Source of the DNA: Litorisediminicola beolgyonensis
GTDB taxonomy: Bacteria; Pseudomonadota; Alphaproteobacteria; Rhodobacterales; Rhodobacteraceae
DNA length: 64,000 bases
Reading direction: 5' to 3'
Assembly: GCF_042679605.1 (NCBI RefSeq)
Contig: NZ_JBHTMU010000001.1
Location: 124,001 to 188,000, forward strand
The notes under the pieces: model-generated
What the model was told of the DNA's origin: nothing
The model's database searches: none
What the model saw: the letters and a program-made list of their open reading frames with translations, nothing else
Made by a program: the position numbers and the translations under genes
In this document: piece by piece, positions 35,900 through 42,408 of the stretch
Layout: every line of letters begins with the position of its first letter
Position numbering within the stretch: the first letter of the stretch is position 1

Positions 35900-36106
35900 T
35901 CAGTAATGCGGCGGCCGCTCGTCGCCCAGGACCACTCCGCCGGTGCCCTCGGCCTCGCGCTGGGCCTCGCGGAGGCGCAGCATCTCGACATGGCGGGTCA
36001 GCCGCTCGATCTCGCGGGTCTGGGTGTAGACGGTGCCCGAGAGGTCCTCGACCTCGCGCAGAAGCTCGGCCACCCGCGCCTCCAGCCGTTCCAGCCGGTC
36101 GTTCAT
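35900..36106 (-). CDS. slyX: SlyX family protein
   Basis: A 68-residue coiled-coil protein. It opens MNDRLERLEARVAELLREV, continues with heptads to about residue 50, and ends in the family signature PPHY. The start at 36106 is chosen because the SlyX fold begins there; a longer frame to 36160 adds nothing conserved. Its role is unknown in all bacteria I know of. It is divergent from hisS. Confidence 0.85.
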   Translation of the reverse strand: MNDRLERLEARVAELLREVEDLSGTVYTQTREIERLTRHVEMLRLREAQREAEGTGGVVLGDERPPHY

Positions 36107-36180
36107 GTCACAGTGCCCCTGTTGCTCCTCGATGCGTCGGAGGCTACAGGAGGCGCGCAATCAGCGCGAGCCGAGATCCC

Positions 36181-37665
36181 ATGGCGAAACAGAAGAAACA
36201 GCCCCGTCCCAAGGCCGAGACGCCGAAAGGGTTCCGCGACTATTTCGGGGCCGAGGTCACGCAGCGCACCGAGATGCTGGCGCGGATCGCCGAGGTCTAC
36301 CACGCCTACGGGTTCGATGCGCTCGAAAGCTCAGCCGTCGAGACGGTCGAGGCGCTGGGCAAGTTCCTCCCCGATGTCGACCGTCCGAACGAAGGCGTTT
36401 TCGCCTGGCAGGAGGCCGATGACGAGGGCCGCGGCGACTGGCTGGCATTGCGCTACGATCTGACCGCGCCGCTGGCGCGGGTCTATGCCCAGCACCGCAA
36501 CGATCTGCCGACGCCCTATCGCCGCTACGCGATGGGTCCGGTCTGGCGCAACGAGAAGCCCGGGCCGGGGCGGTTCCGGCAGTTCTACCAATGTGATGCG
36601 GACACGGTCGGTGCGCCGTCCGTGGCGGCGGATGCCGAGATCTGCGCGATGCTCGCCGACACGCTGGAGCGGGTCGGAATCCCGCGCGGCGATTACCTGA
36701 TCCGGGTGAACAACCGGAAGGTTCTGAACGGCGTGCTCGAGGCGATGGGCCTGTCGGACGAGGCTCAGCGCGATGCGGTCCTGCGCACCATCGACAAGTT
36801 CGACAAGGTCGGCGAGGCGGGCGTGCGCGAGCTTCTGGGCAAGGGCCGTCTCGATGCCTCGGGCGCCTATATCGACGGCGTGGGGCTGACCGAGGCGCAG
36901 GCCGAGCCGGTGATCGCGTTTCTCACCTCGCGCGGCGAGAGCGCCGCTGAGACGCTGGCGAACCTCCGCGCCGCCATCGGCGAGAGCGCGATCGGTGCCG
37001 AGGGTGTCGCCGAGCTCGAGACCATCGCCGGGCTTCTCGAGGCGGGCGGGTATGGCCCGGACCGGATCGTGATCGACCCGTCTGTCGTGCGGGGGCTTGG
37101 CTATTACACCGGGCCGGTCTTCGAGGCCGAGTTGACCTTCGAGATCACCGACGAGAAGGGCCGTCCGCGTCAGTTCGGTTCGGTTGCAGGCGGCGGGCGC
37201 TACGACGATCTGGTCAAGCGCTTCACCGGGCAGGCGGTGCCCGCGACGGGGGTCTCGATCGGGGTCGACCGGCTCCTGGCGGCGCTGCGCGAGAAGGGGC
37301 GGATCAGTGCGACCCCGGTCGGGCCTGTAGTGGTCACGGTGATGGATCGCGACCGGATGGCGGACTACCAGGCGATGGTGGCCGAGCTGCGTGCGGCGGG
37401 CCTCCGGGCCGAGGTCTATCTCGGCAATCCGAAGAATTTCGGCAACCAGCTCAAATATGCCGACCGGCGCAATTCGCCCGCCGCGGTGATCGCCGGGAGC
37501 GAGGAGTTCGAGCGTGGCGTGGTGCAGGTCAAGGACCTCGTCTTGGGCGCCAAGATCGCCGAGAACGCGACGCTCGAGGAGTGGAAGGAGCGGCCCTCGC
37601 AGTTCGAGGTGCCGCGCGGCGAGATGGTCGCGCGGCTTCGGGCGATGCTGGACGGCGCGGAATGA
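36181..37665 (+). CDS. hisS: histidyl-tRNA synthetase (divergent alphaproteobacterial type)
   Basis: A 494-residue class II synthetase. Motif 2 reads GPVWRNEKPGPGRFRQFYQ, the HisA-type motif is VRGLGYYTGPVFE (Gly where most have Asp), then VAGGGRYDDLV, and the anticodon-binding domain is at the C-terminus with LGNPKNFGNQLKYA. It is longer than the usual 420-430 residues and belongs to the divergent group that charges tRNA-His lacking G-1 and having A73; exactly such a tRNA lies at 9220. It is cotranscribed with hisZ and hisG (ATGA overlaps). Confidence 0.93.
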   Translation: MAKQKKQPRPKAETPKGFRDYFGAEVTQRTEMLARIAEVYHAYGFDALESSAVETVEALGKFLPDVDRPNEGVFAWQEADDEGRGDWLALRYDLTAPLARVYAQHRNDLPTPYRRYAMGPVWRNEKPGPGRFRQFYQCDADTVGAPSVAADAEICAMLADTLERVGIPRGDYLIRVNNRKVLNGVLEAMGLSDEAQRDAVLRTIDKFDKVGEAGVRELLGKGRLDASGAYIDGVGLTEAQAEPVIAFLTSRGESAAETLANLRAAIGESAIGAEGVAELETIAGLLEAGGYGPDRIVIDPSVVRGLGYYTGPVFEAELTFEITDEKGRPRQFGSVAGGGRYDDLVKRFTGQAVPATGVSIGVDRLLAALREKGRISATPVGPVVVTVMDRDRMADYQAMVAELRAAGLRAEVYLGNPKNFGNQLKYADRRNSPAAVIAGSEEFERGVVQVKDLVLGAKIAENATLEEWKERPSQFEVPRGEMVARLRAMLDGAE

Positions 37666-38738
37666 GCCTCGGGGCAGCACGGCAGACCGCGCGGGCGCTC
37701 TGCGAGGGATTCACGGCGCGGGGTGCGGAGGTGGTCGAATGCGCCATCCTGCAGCCCGCCGAGACGCTGCTCGATCTTTATGGCGAGGATATCCGGGCGC
37801 GGGCCTATGTGACGCAGGACCCGGCGCGGGGCGAGCAGATGCTCCGGCCGGATTTCACCGTGCCCGTGGTCGAGATGCACATGAAGGAGGGCGCCGAGCC
37901 CGCGCGCTACACCTATGCGGGCGAGGTCTTCCGGCGTCAGGAGGATGATCCGAGCCGGGCGAGCGAGTATCTGCAGGTGGGCTACGAGGTCTTCGACCGC
38001 GAGAACCCAGAGGCGGCGGATGCGGAGGTCTTCGCGCTTTTCGCAGAGACGCTGTCGGAGGTGCCCCTGCGCGCCGCGACCGGAGATATCGGCATCCTGA
38101 CCGCCGCCGTGGCCGGGCTCGAGACCACCGAGGCGCGGCGGGCGGCGCTGATGCGGCATATCTGGCGGCCGCGTCGGTTTCGACAGCTCCTGGACCGGTT
38201 CTCGGGCAAGAGCCCGGTGCCGCCCGAGAGGCAGGCGCTGATCGACGGGCAGATGGCCATGCACGGGGCGGCGCCGATGGTGGGGCTGCGCTCGGAGGAC
38301 GAGATCGCGGCGCGGGTCGCGGCGCTGCGCGAGGACGCCTCGGGGCCGCAGCTCGGACGTGGCCAGGTGGAGATGCTGGACGCGCTTCTGTCGGTCTCGG
38401 AGACCTGCCCCTTCGCCCTGGAGCATCTGCGCGATCTCGCGGTGGACACGCCGGGTCTCGGCGTCGCGGTCGACCGGTTCGAGCGGCGGATCGAGGCCTT
38501 GGCGGCGCAGGGGATCGATGTCGAGACGCTGGATTTCGAGGCCTCCTACGGGCGGACCTCGATGGAATATTACGACGGGTTCGTCTTTGGTTTCTACGCC
38601 GAGGCGCGGCCGGACCTGCCGCCGGTGGCCACGGGCGGGCGCTATGACGCGCTGACCGCGCGGCTTGGCGGTGGCGGCTCGATCCCGGCGGTGGGCGGCG
38701 TGATCCGGCCCGATCTGCTTCTGGAGGTCACGGCATGA
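37662..38738 (+). CDS. hisZ: ATP phosphoribosyltransferase regulatory subunit
   Basis: The 358-residue HisZ is a HisRS paralogue without synthetase activity that activates short-form HisG. Class II core segments are MLRPDFTVPVVEMH, YTYAGEVFRRQ (a motif 2 remnant), and SYGRTSMEYYDGFVFGFY with ATGGRYDALT near the end. No anticodon-binding domain is present. The ATG at 37662 overlaps the hisS stop and the end overlaps the hisG start, so all three are coupled. Confidence 0.92.
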   Translation: MSLGAARQTARALCEGFTARGAEVVECAILQPAETLLDLYGEDIRARAYVTQDPARGEQMLRPDFTVPVVEMHMKEGAEPARYTYAGEVFRRQEDDPSRASEYLQVGYEVFDRENPEAADAEVFALFAETLSEVPLRAATGDIGILTAAVAGLETTEARRAALMRHIWRPRRFRQLLDRFSGKSPVPPERQALIDGQMAMHGAAPMVGLRSEDEIAARVAALREDASGPQLGRGQVEMLDALLSVSETCPFALEHLRDLAVDTPGLGVAVDRFERRIEALAAQGIDVETLDFEASYGRTSMEYYDGFVFGFYAEARPDLPPVATGGRYDALTARLGGGGSIPAVGGVIRPDLLLEVTA

Positions 38739-39427
38739 GCGTGAAGCTCGGGGTGCCCTCGAAGGGGCGGTTGATGGAGAAGACCTTCGACTGGTTCGGC
38801 AGCCGCGGCGTGACGCTGGCGCGGGCCGGGTCGGAGCGCGAATATGCGGGCTCGGTCGAGGGCGCGCCGGGGGTGGAGCTGGTGCTGCTGTCGGCGGGGG
38901 AGATACCGCGCGAGCTTGCGGCGGGACGCATCCATCTCGGTGTGACCGGCACGGATCTCGTGCAGGAGACGCTGGTGCAATGGGACCAGAAGGTCGAGCC
39001 GCTGGCGGAACTGGGCTTCGGCCATGCCGACCTCGTGGTCGCGGTTCCCGCGGCCTGGGTGGATGTGGACACGCTCGACGATCTCGACGCGGCGGCGGCG
39101 GCGTTCCGGGCGCGGCACGGGTTCCGGATGCGGATCGCCACCAAGTATCACCGGCTGGTGCGCGATTACCTGCGCGCGGGCGGGGTGGCGGATTACCAGC
39201 TGGTGGACAGCCAGGGTGCGACCGAAGGCACGGTGAAGAATCTGACCGCGGAGGCGATCGCCGACATCACCTCGACCGGCGAGACGCTGCGGGCGAACCA
39301 TTTGAAGATCCTCTCGGACGCGCCGGTTCTGCGCAGCCAGGCGACGCTCTTCCGCTCGCGGGTGGCGCGGAAGACCGATGAGGAGCGCGCGGCGCTGAGC
39401 GGGCTTCTTCAGACGCTCGGGCTCTGA
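38735..39427 (+). CDS. hisG: ATP phosphoribosyltransferase, short form
   Basis: The 230-residue catalytic subunit performs the first step of histidine synthesis, joining ATP and PRPP. It has GVPSKGRLMEKTFDWF at the start, TGTDLVQE, RIATKYHRLVRDYL and the PRPP loop DSQGATEGTVKN. It lacks the C-terminal regulatory domain of long HisG, which explains the linked hisZ. The gene set joins tRNA-His charging to histidine synthesis. Confidence 0.93.
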   Translation: MSVKLGVPSKGRLMEKTFDWFGSRGVTLARAGSEREYAGSVEGAPGVELVLLSAGEIPRELAAGRIHLGVTGTDLVQETLVQWDQKVEPLAELGFGHADLVVAVPAAWVDVDTLDDLDAAAAAFRARHGFRMRIATKYHRLVRDYLRAGGVADYQLVDSQGATEGTVKNLTAEAIADITSTGETLRANHLKILSDAPVLRSQATLFRSRVARKTDEERAALSGLLQTLGL

Positions 39428-39496
39428 CGCGCGGGCGCGGGGCCGCGGGATAATAGATAGAATTGAGCGGGTCTGGTTGACGTGATGCCGGGCAAG

Positions 39497-39523
39497 CTCC
39501 AGAATTTAATTAAAATTCTGGAG
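39497..39523. repeat. AT-cored palindrome, CTCCAGA family
   Basis: CTCCAGAATTT and its complement form an 11-bp stem around AATTA. The outer CTCCAGA/TCTGGAG matches the palindrome at 12239-12266, and GAG is followed by CCGGT in place of CGGT. Confidence 0.75.
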
Positions 39524-39642
39524 CCGGTGGCCGGGCGCGACGCGGCGGCTTGGGCCGTGCCGGGTGTCGGAGATGCGCCCTGCGTCGTCGGCGCAGGGCG
39601 GTTTGCCGGGAGCCTTGGACCCAGCGCAGTATCGGCCAAGAT

Positions 39643-39666
39643 CAAGAATTTTATCTAAAATTCTTG
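39643..39666. repeat. AT-cored palindrome, related family
   Basis: CAAGAATTTTA and its complement form an 11-bp stem around TC, followed by AGCGGTT. The AAGAATTTTA core and the AGCGGT flank relate it to the palindromes at 12239 and 39497. Confidence 0.72.
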
Positions 39667-39741
39667 AGCGGTTGATTCACCAGTCAAAAACGCCATGATG
39701 CGCGGCATCACAATATCCGGACAATCCGAAGGGAGACGGAC

Positions 39742-40668
39742 ATGAACCGCATCATCACCTCCGCCATCGCACTGACCCTTGCCGCTGGCACCGCCAGCGC
39801 GCAGGACAGTTGCGACAGTGTGACCTTTGCCGATGTCGGCTGGACCGACATCACCGCGACCACCGCCGCCACCACCGCCGTTCTCGAGGCGCTGGGCTAC
39901 GAGACCGACACCAAGGTCCTGTCGGTGCCGGTCACCTATACCTCCATGGCCGATGGCGATATCGACGTCTTCCTCGGCAATTGGATGCCCACGATGGAAG
40001 GCGATATCGCGCCTTATCGCGAGGCCGGAACTGTCGTGACGCTCGGGGCCAACCTCGAAGGCGCGAAATACACGCTGGCGACCAATGCTGCCGGAGCCGC
40101 GCTGGGGATCGACAGTTTCGAGGCGATCGCGGCCAATTCCGAGGCGCTCGAGGGCTATATCTACGGGATCGAGCCCGGCAATGACGGCAACCGCCTGATC
40201 CTCGACATGATCGAGGCCGACGCCTTCGGCCTGGGCGAGTTCGACATCCGCGAGAGCTCCGAGCAGGGGATGCTGGCACAGGTCGGCCGCGCCACCGAGC
40301 GCGAGGAGCCCATCGTCTTCCTCGCCTGGGAGCCGCACCCGATGAACGCCAATTACGAGCTGACCTATCTTTCGGGCGGTGACGACTGGTTCGGTCCGGA
40401 TTTCGGCGGCGCGACGGTCTACACCAACACCCGCGCCGGGTTCTCCGAGGAGTGCCCGAATGTCGGCGCGCTGCTCGACAACCTCGTCTTCTCGCTGGCG
40501 ATGGAGAACGAGATCATGGGCGCGATCCTGAACGACGGCGCCGATCCGCGCGATGCGGCCGTGGCCTGGATGTCGGAGAACACTGACATGGTCAGCGGCT
40601 GGCTCGAGGGCGTGACCACCAAGGATGGCGGTGACGCGAAAGAGGCGGTGATGTCCGCGCTGAACTGA
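39742..40668 (+). CDS. choX: choline ABC transporter substrate-binding protein
   Basis: The 308-residue periplasmic protein has a signal peptide (cleavage after TASA). Typical ChoX segments follow: VTFADVGWTDITATTA, DGDIDVFLGNWMPTME, GIEPGNDGNRLI, FLAWEPHPMN and EECPNVGALLDNL. Trp and Tyr residues in these form the aromatic cage for the choline headgroup in the family. No choW or choV permease/ATPase gene lies beside it, so the transporter partners must be elsewhere. A strong terminator follows. Confidence 0.9.
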   Translation: MNRIITSAIALTLAAGTASAQDSCDSVTFADVGWTDITATTAATTAVLEALGYETDTKVLSVPVTYTSMADGDIDVFLGNWMPTMEGDIAPYREAGTVVTLGANLEGAKYTLATNAAGAALGIDSFEAIAANSEALEGYIYGIEPGNDGNRLILDMIEADAFGLGEFDIRESSEQGMLAQVGRATEREEPIVFLAWEPHPMNANYELTYLSGGDDWFGPDFGGATVYTNTRAGFSEECPNVGALLDNLVFSLAMENEIMGAILNDGADPRDAAVAWMSENTDMVSGWLEGVTTKDGGDAKEAVMSALN

Positions 40669-40692
40669 TCCGGTTCGGTCTTACGGATAAAG

Positions 40693-40723
40693 ACGCCCCG
40701 TGCCTCTGGCGCGGGGCGTTTTT
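40693..40723 (+). terminator. rho-independent terminator of choX
   Basis: ACGCCCCGTGCC pairs with GGCGCGGGGCGT (one T-G pair) around TCT, followed by TTTTT. It lies 24 bases after the choX stop and separates it from the convergent GST gene. Confidence 0.93.
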
Positions 40724-40739
40724 CGTGCGTTTTGGTCGC

Positions 40740-41573
40740 TCAGAGCGAGAGCGCGTCGAAATCCGAGGCGGCGTGGCGCTCGCGCAGGGTGTTCTCGCCG
40801 GAGCTCTTGTTGACGATGCGGCCGCGCTTGACCGCCTCGCGGGCGTCGAGCTCCTTGGCCCAGCGCTGCACGTTCTCGTAGCTCTCCACGTCGAGGAAGG
40901 TCGCCGCGTCGTAGGAGCGGCCGAGCGCGAGATTGCCGTACCAGGGCCAGACCGCGATATCGGCGATGGTGTAGCTGTCGCCTGTCAGATAGCGCGTCTC
41001 GCCCAGGCGGCGGTTCAGCACGTCGAGCTGGCGCTTGGTCTCCATCGCGTAGCGGTTGATCGGGTATTCCATCGGCTCCGGCGCGTAGGCGTAGAAATGG
41101 CCGAAACCGCCGCCGAGATAGGGCGCGGAACCCATCTGCCAGAAGAGCCAGGACAGCATCTCGGGGCGTTCGGCGGGGGCGCCGAGGAAGGCGTGGAAGC
41201 GCTCGGCGAGATGCATGAGGATCGCGCCCGATTCGAAGAGACGCACGGGCTTCGGGCCGGAGCAGTCGAGCAGGGCGGGGATCTTCGAGTTCGGGTTGAG
41301 GCCGACGAACCCCGAGCCGAACTGATCGCCGTCACCGATATTGATCATCCAGGCGTCGTATTCGGCGTCGGAATGCCCGGCGGCCAGCAGCTCTTCGAAG
41401 AGGATCGTGACCTTCTGACCGTTCGGCGTGCCCATCGAGTAGAGCTGGAACGGGTGATCGCCGCGCGGCAGCTCGGCCTCGTGGGTCGATCCGGCGATCG
41501 GGCGGTTGAGGCTGGCCCAGCGTCCGCCGTTCTCGGCGTCCCAGGTCCATTTCTCGGGGGGCGTGTAGCTCAT
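40740..41573 (-). CDS. yghU: glutathione-dependent disulfide-bond oxidoreductase (YghU-type GST)
   Basis: The 277-residue protein matches E. coli YghU closely: KWTWDAENGGRWASLNRP, YSMGTPNGQKVTI, INIGDGDQFGSGFVGLNPNSKIPAL, GGGFGHFYAYAP and AVKRGRIVN with the ERHAASDF tail. It has a thioredoxin-like N-terminal and an all-helical C-terminal domain. YghU binds two glutathione molecules and reduces disulfides and organic peroxides. The ATG at 41573 is chosen over one at 41654. It is probably monocistronic. Confidence 0.92.
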   Translation of the reverse strand: MSYTPPEKWTWDAENGGRWASLNRPIAGSTHEAELPRGDHPFQLYSMGTPNGQKVTILFEELLAAGHSDAEYDAWMINIGDGDQFGSGFVGLNPNSKIPALLDCSGPKPVRLFESGAILMHLAERFHAFLGAPAERPEMLSWLFWQMGSAPYLGGGFGHFYAYAPEPMEYPINRYAMETKRQLDVLNRRLGETRYLTGDSYTIADIAVWPWYGNLALGRSYDAATFLDVESYENVQRWAKELDAREAVKRGRIVNKSSGENTLRERHAASDFDALSL

Positions 41574-41718
41574 GGCATGTCCTTCGGGTGATCTGTTCGG
41601 ACAAGAGCTAAGCGGTCGCGCGGGAATTACCATGCGCAGGGTGTCGGAGCGCATGTGCGGGGATGCACGCGGATGATGTGGCGGGCGTGACCGGGACGGG
41701 CCGCGGAGGCGCGGGCGC

Positions 41719-42168
41719 TCAGAGAACGCCGATCTCGGCCAGCGCGCCGGCGAGCTCCGGCGGGAGCGGGTCCTCGGAGCGGCGGGCGGCGGGAAGATCG
41801 CGCGGCGCGTCGGCTACCGCGAGGTAGCGCCAGCCCTGGAAGGCGCGTTTCGGGGCGGGGGTGACGCGGATCAGCTCGGGGTCGAGCACCAGCGCGCAGC
41901 GGCGGATGCCGTCGGGTCCGGTCACCTCGTCGAGGCGGCGGATGCGCTGGCGGCACTGGATGAGGCCCTTGATCACCCAGAAAATCGACCCGCCCGCGAG
42001 GATCTCGTCCTCACGCTTGGGCCACATTCTTGTGACATGGCGGGGCAGGCCGTCCTCGGTCTGGGCGCGGCGCGAGGCCTGCCAGTCCGCGAGGCTCTCG
42101 ACGCTTTCGGTGCCCGCGCTCAGTTTCAGAAGGTGGCAGATCTTGTCCACAGATTCGTCCTCACTCAC
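41719..42168 (-). CDS. DUF1489 family protein
   Basis: The 149-residue protein has the DUF1489 segments HLLKLSAGTESVESLADWQ, PRHVTRMWPKREDEIL, GGSIFWVIKG and CRQRI. The family is confined mostly to alphaproteobacteria and has no known role. It is divergent from the nrdJ leader; its start lies 31 bases from the -35 box of the promoter there. Confidence 0.85.
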   Translation of the reverse strand: MSEDESVDKICHLLKLSAGTESVESLADWQASRRAQTEDGLPRHVTRMWPKREDEILAGGSIFWVIKGLIQCRQRIRRLDEVTGPDGIRRCALVLDPELIRVTPAPKRAFQGWRYLAVADAPRDLPAARRSEDPLPPELAGALAEIGVL

Positions 42169-42198
42169 ACAAGATATTCTAGTGCTTGTCGCTTCCGC

Positions 42199-42227
42199 TT
42201 CAAACTGTTGTGGAATGGGGCTATAAA
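42199..42227 (+). promoter_or_regulatory. sigma-70-type promoter of the tRNA-like RNA/nrdJ unit
   Basis: TTCAAA (42199-42204), a 17-base spacer and TATAAA (42222-42227) form a good housekeeping promoter. Transcription would begin near 42234, at the foot of the CCCACC/GGTGGG hairpin that precedes the tRNA-like fold. Confidence 0.6.
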
Positions 42228-42234
42228 GTGAGTC

Positions 42235-42251
42235 CCCACCGTGAAGGTGGG
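42235..42251 (+). other. 5' leader hairpin before the tRNA-like RNA
   Basis: CCCACC and GGTGGG form a 6-bp stem around GTGAA, seven bases before the tRNA-like acceptor stem and at or near the expected transcript start. It may protect the 5' end. Confidence 0.55.
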
Positions 42252-42258
42252 AACTCTA

Positions 42259-42356
42259 CGCTACGTAGCTCAAGCGGAAGAGCACTCTGCGCGTTTGTCG
42301 GACGACTTACAGCTAAAGCAGAGAGGTTGTTGGTTCAAGTCCAACCGTAGCGCCCA
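42259..42356 (+). ncRNA. tRNA-like RNA with 29-nt anticodon loop, upstream of nrdJ
   Basis: All four tRNA stems are perfect: acceptor CGCTACG/CGTAGCG (42259-42265, 42346-42352), D stem GCTC/GAGC, anticodon stem CTCTG/CAGAG (42285-42289, 42319-42323), T stem GTTGG/CCAAC with loop TTCAAGT. The discriminator is C and CCA is encoded at 42354-42356. The anticodon loop is 29 bases (42290-42318) and contains a mini-hairpin GTCG-GA-CGAC. No removal of a 22-base block from the loop leaves a seven-base loop with U33, so a simple intron in a normal tRNA is unlikely. It lies behind a promoter and 52 bases before nrdJ on the same strand. Confidence 0.75.
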
Positions 42357-42364
42357 TCCCTCCA

Positions 42365-42392
42365 TTCGGCCCGCGTTACGCGGACCATTACG
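42365..42392 (+). other. hairpin region between tRNA-like RNA and nrdJ
   Basis: GGCCCGCG and CGCGGACC pair (one mismatch) around TTA. No T-tract follows, so this is unlikely to terminate transcription, and readthrough into nrdJ is expected. Confidence 0.4.
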
Positions 42393-42408
42393 CTGCGAGA
42401 AATAAGAC

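Larger units (their letters stand above)
39428..39741. other. 314-base gap between hisG and choX with two palindromes
   Basis: No coding sequence is evident. The stretch holds two AT-cored palindromes listed separately, separated by a GC-rich 119-base segment. The last 75 bases should contain the choX promoter. A ribosome site GAAGGGAGA stands before the choX ATG. Confidence 0.6.

Noticed and set aside
33352..35991. A minus-strand open frame of 879 codons opposite dnaE
   Set aside because: Shadow of dnaE; low-complexity Arg/His/Leu-rich product and no ribosome site.
42259..42356. tRNA-Sec, tmRNA piece, or group I intron-bearing tRNA as the identity of the tRNA-like RNA
   Set aside because: The acceptor and T stems are 7 and 5 bp and the variable loop is five bases, unlike tRNA-Sec. 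There is no tag-peptide reading frame or second piece for tmRNA. The loop of 29 bases is far too short for a group I intron, and no excision restores U33.
42228..42408. An adenosylcobalamin riboswitch in front of the B12-dependent reductase
   Set aside because: I looked for the conserved B12-box core (GCCACTG) and found none; the space is taken up by the tRNA-like fold.
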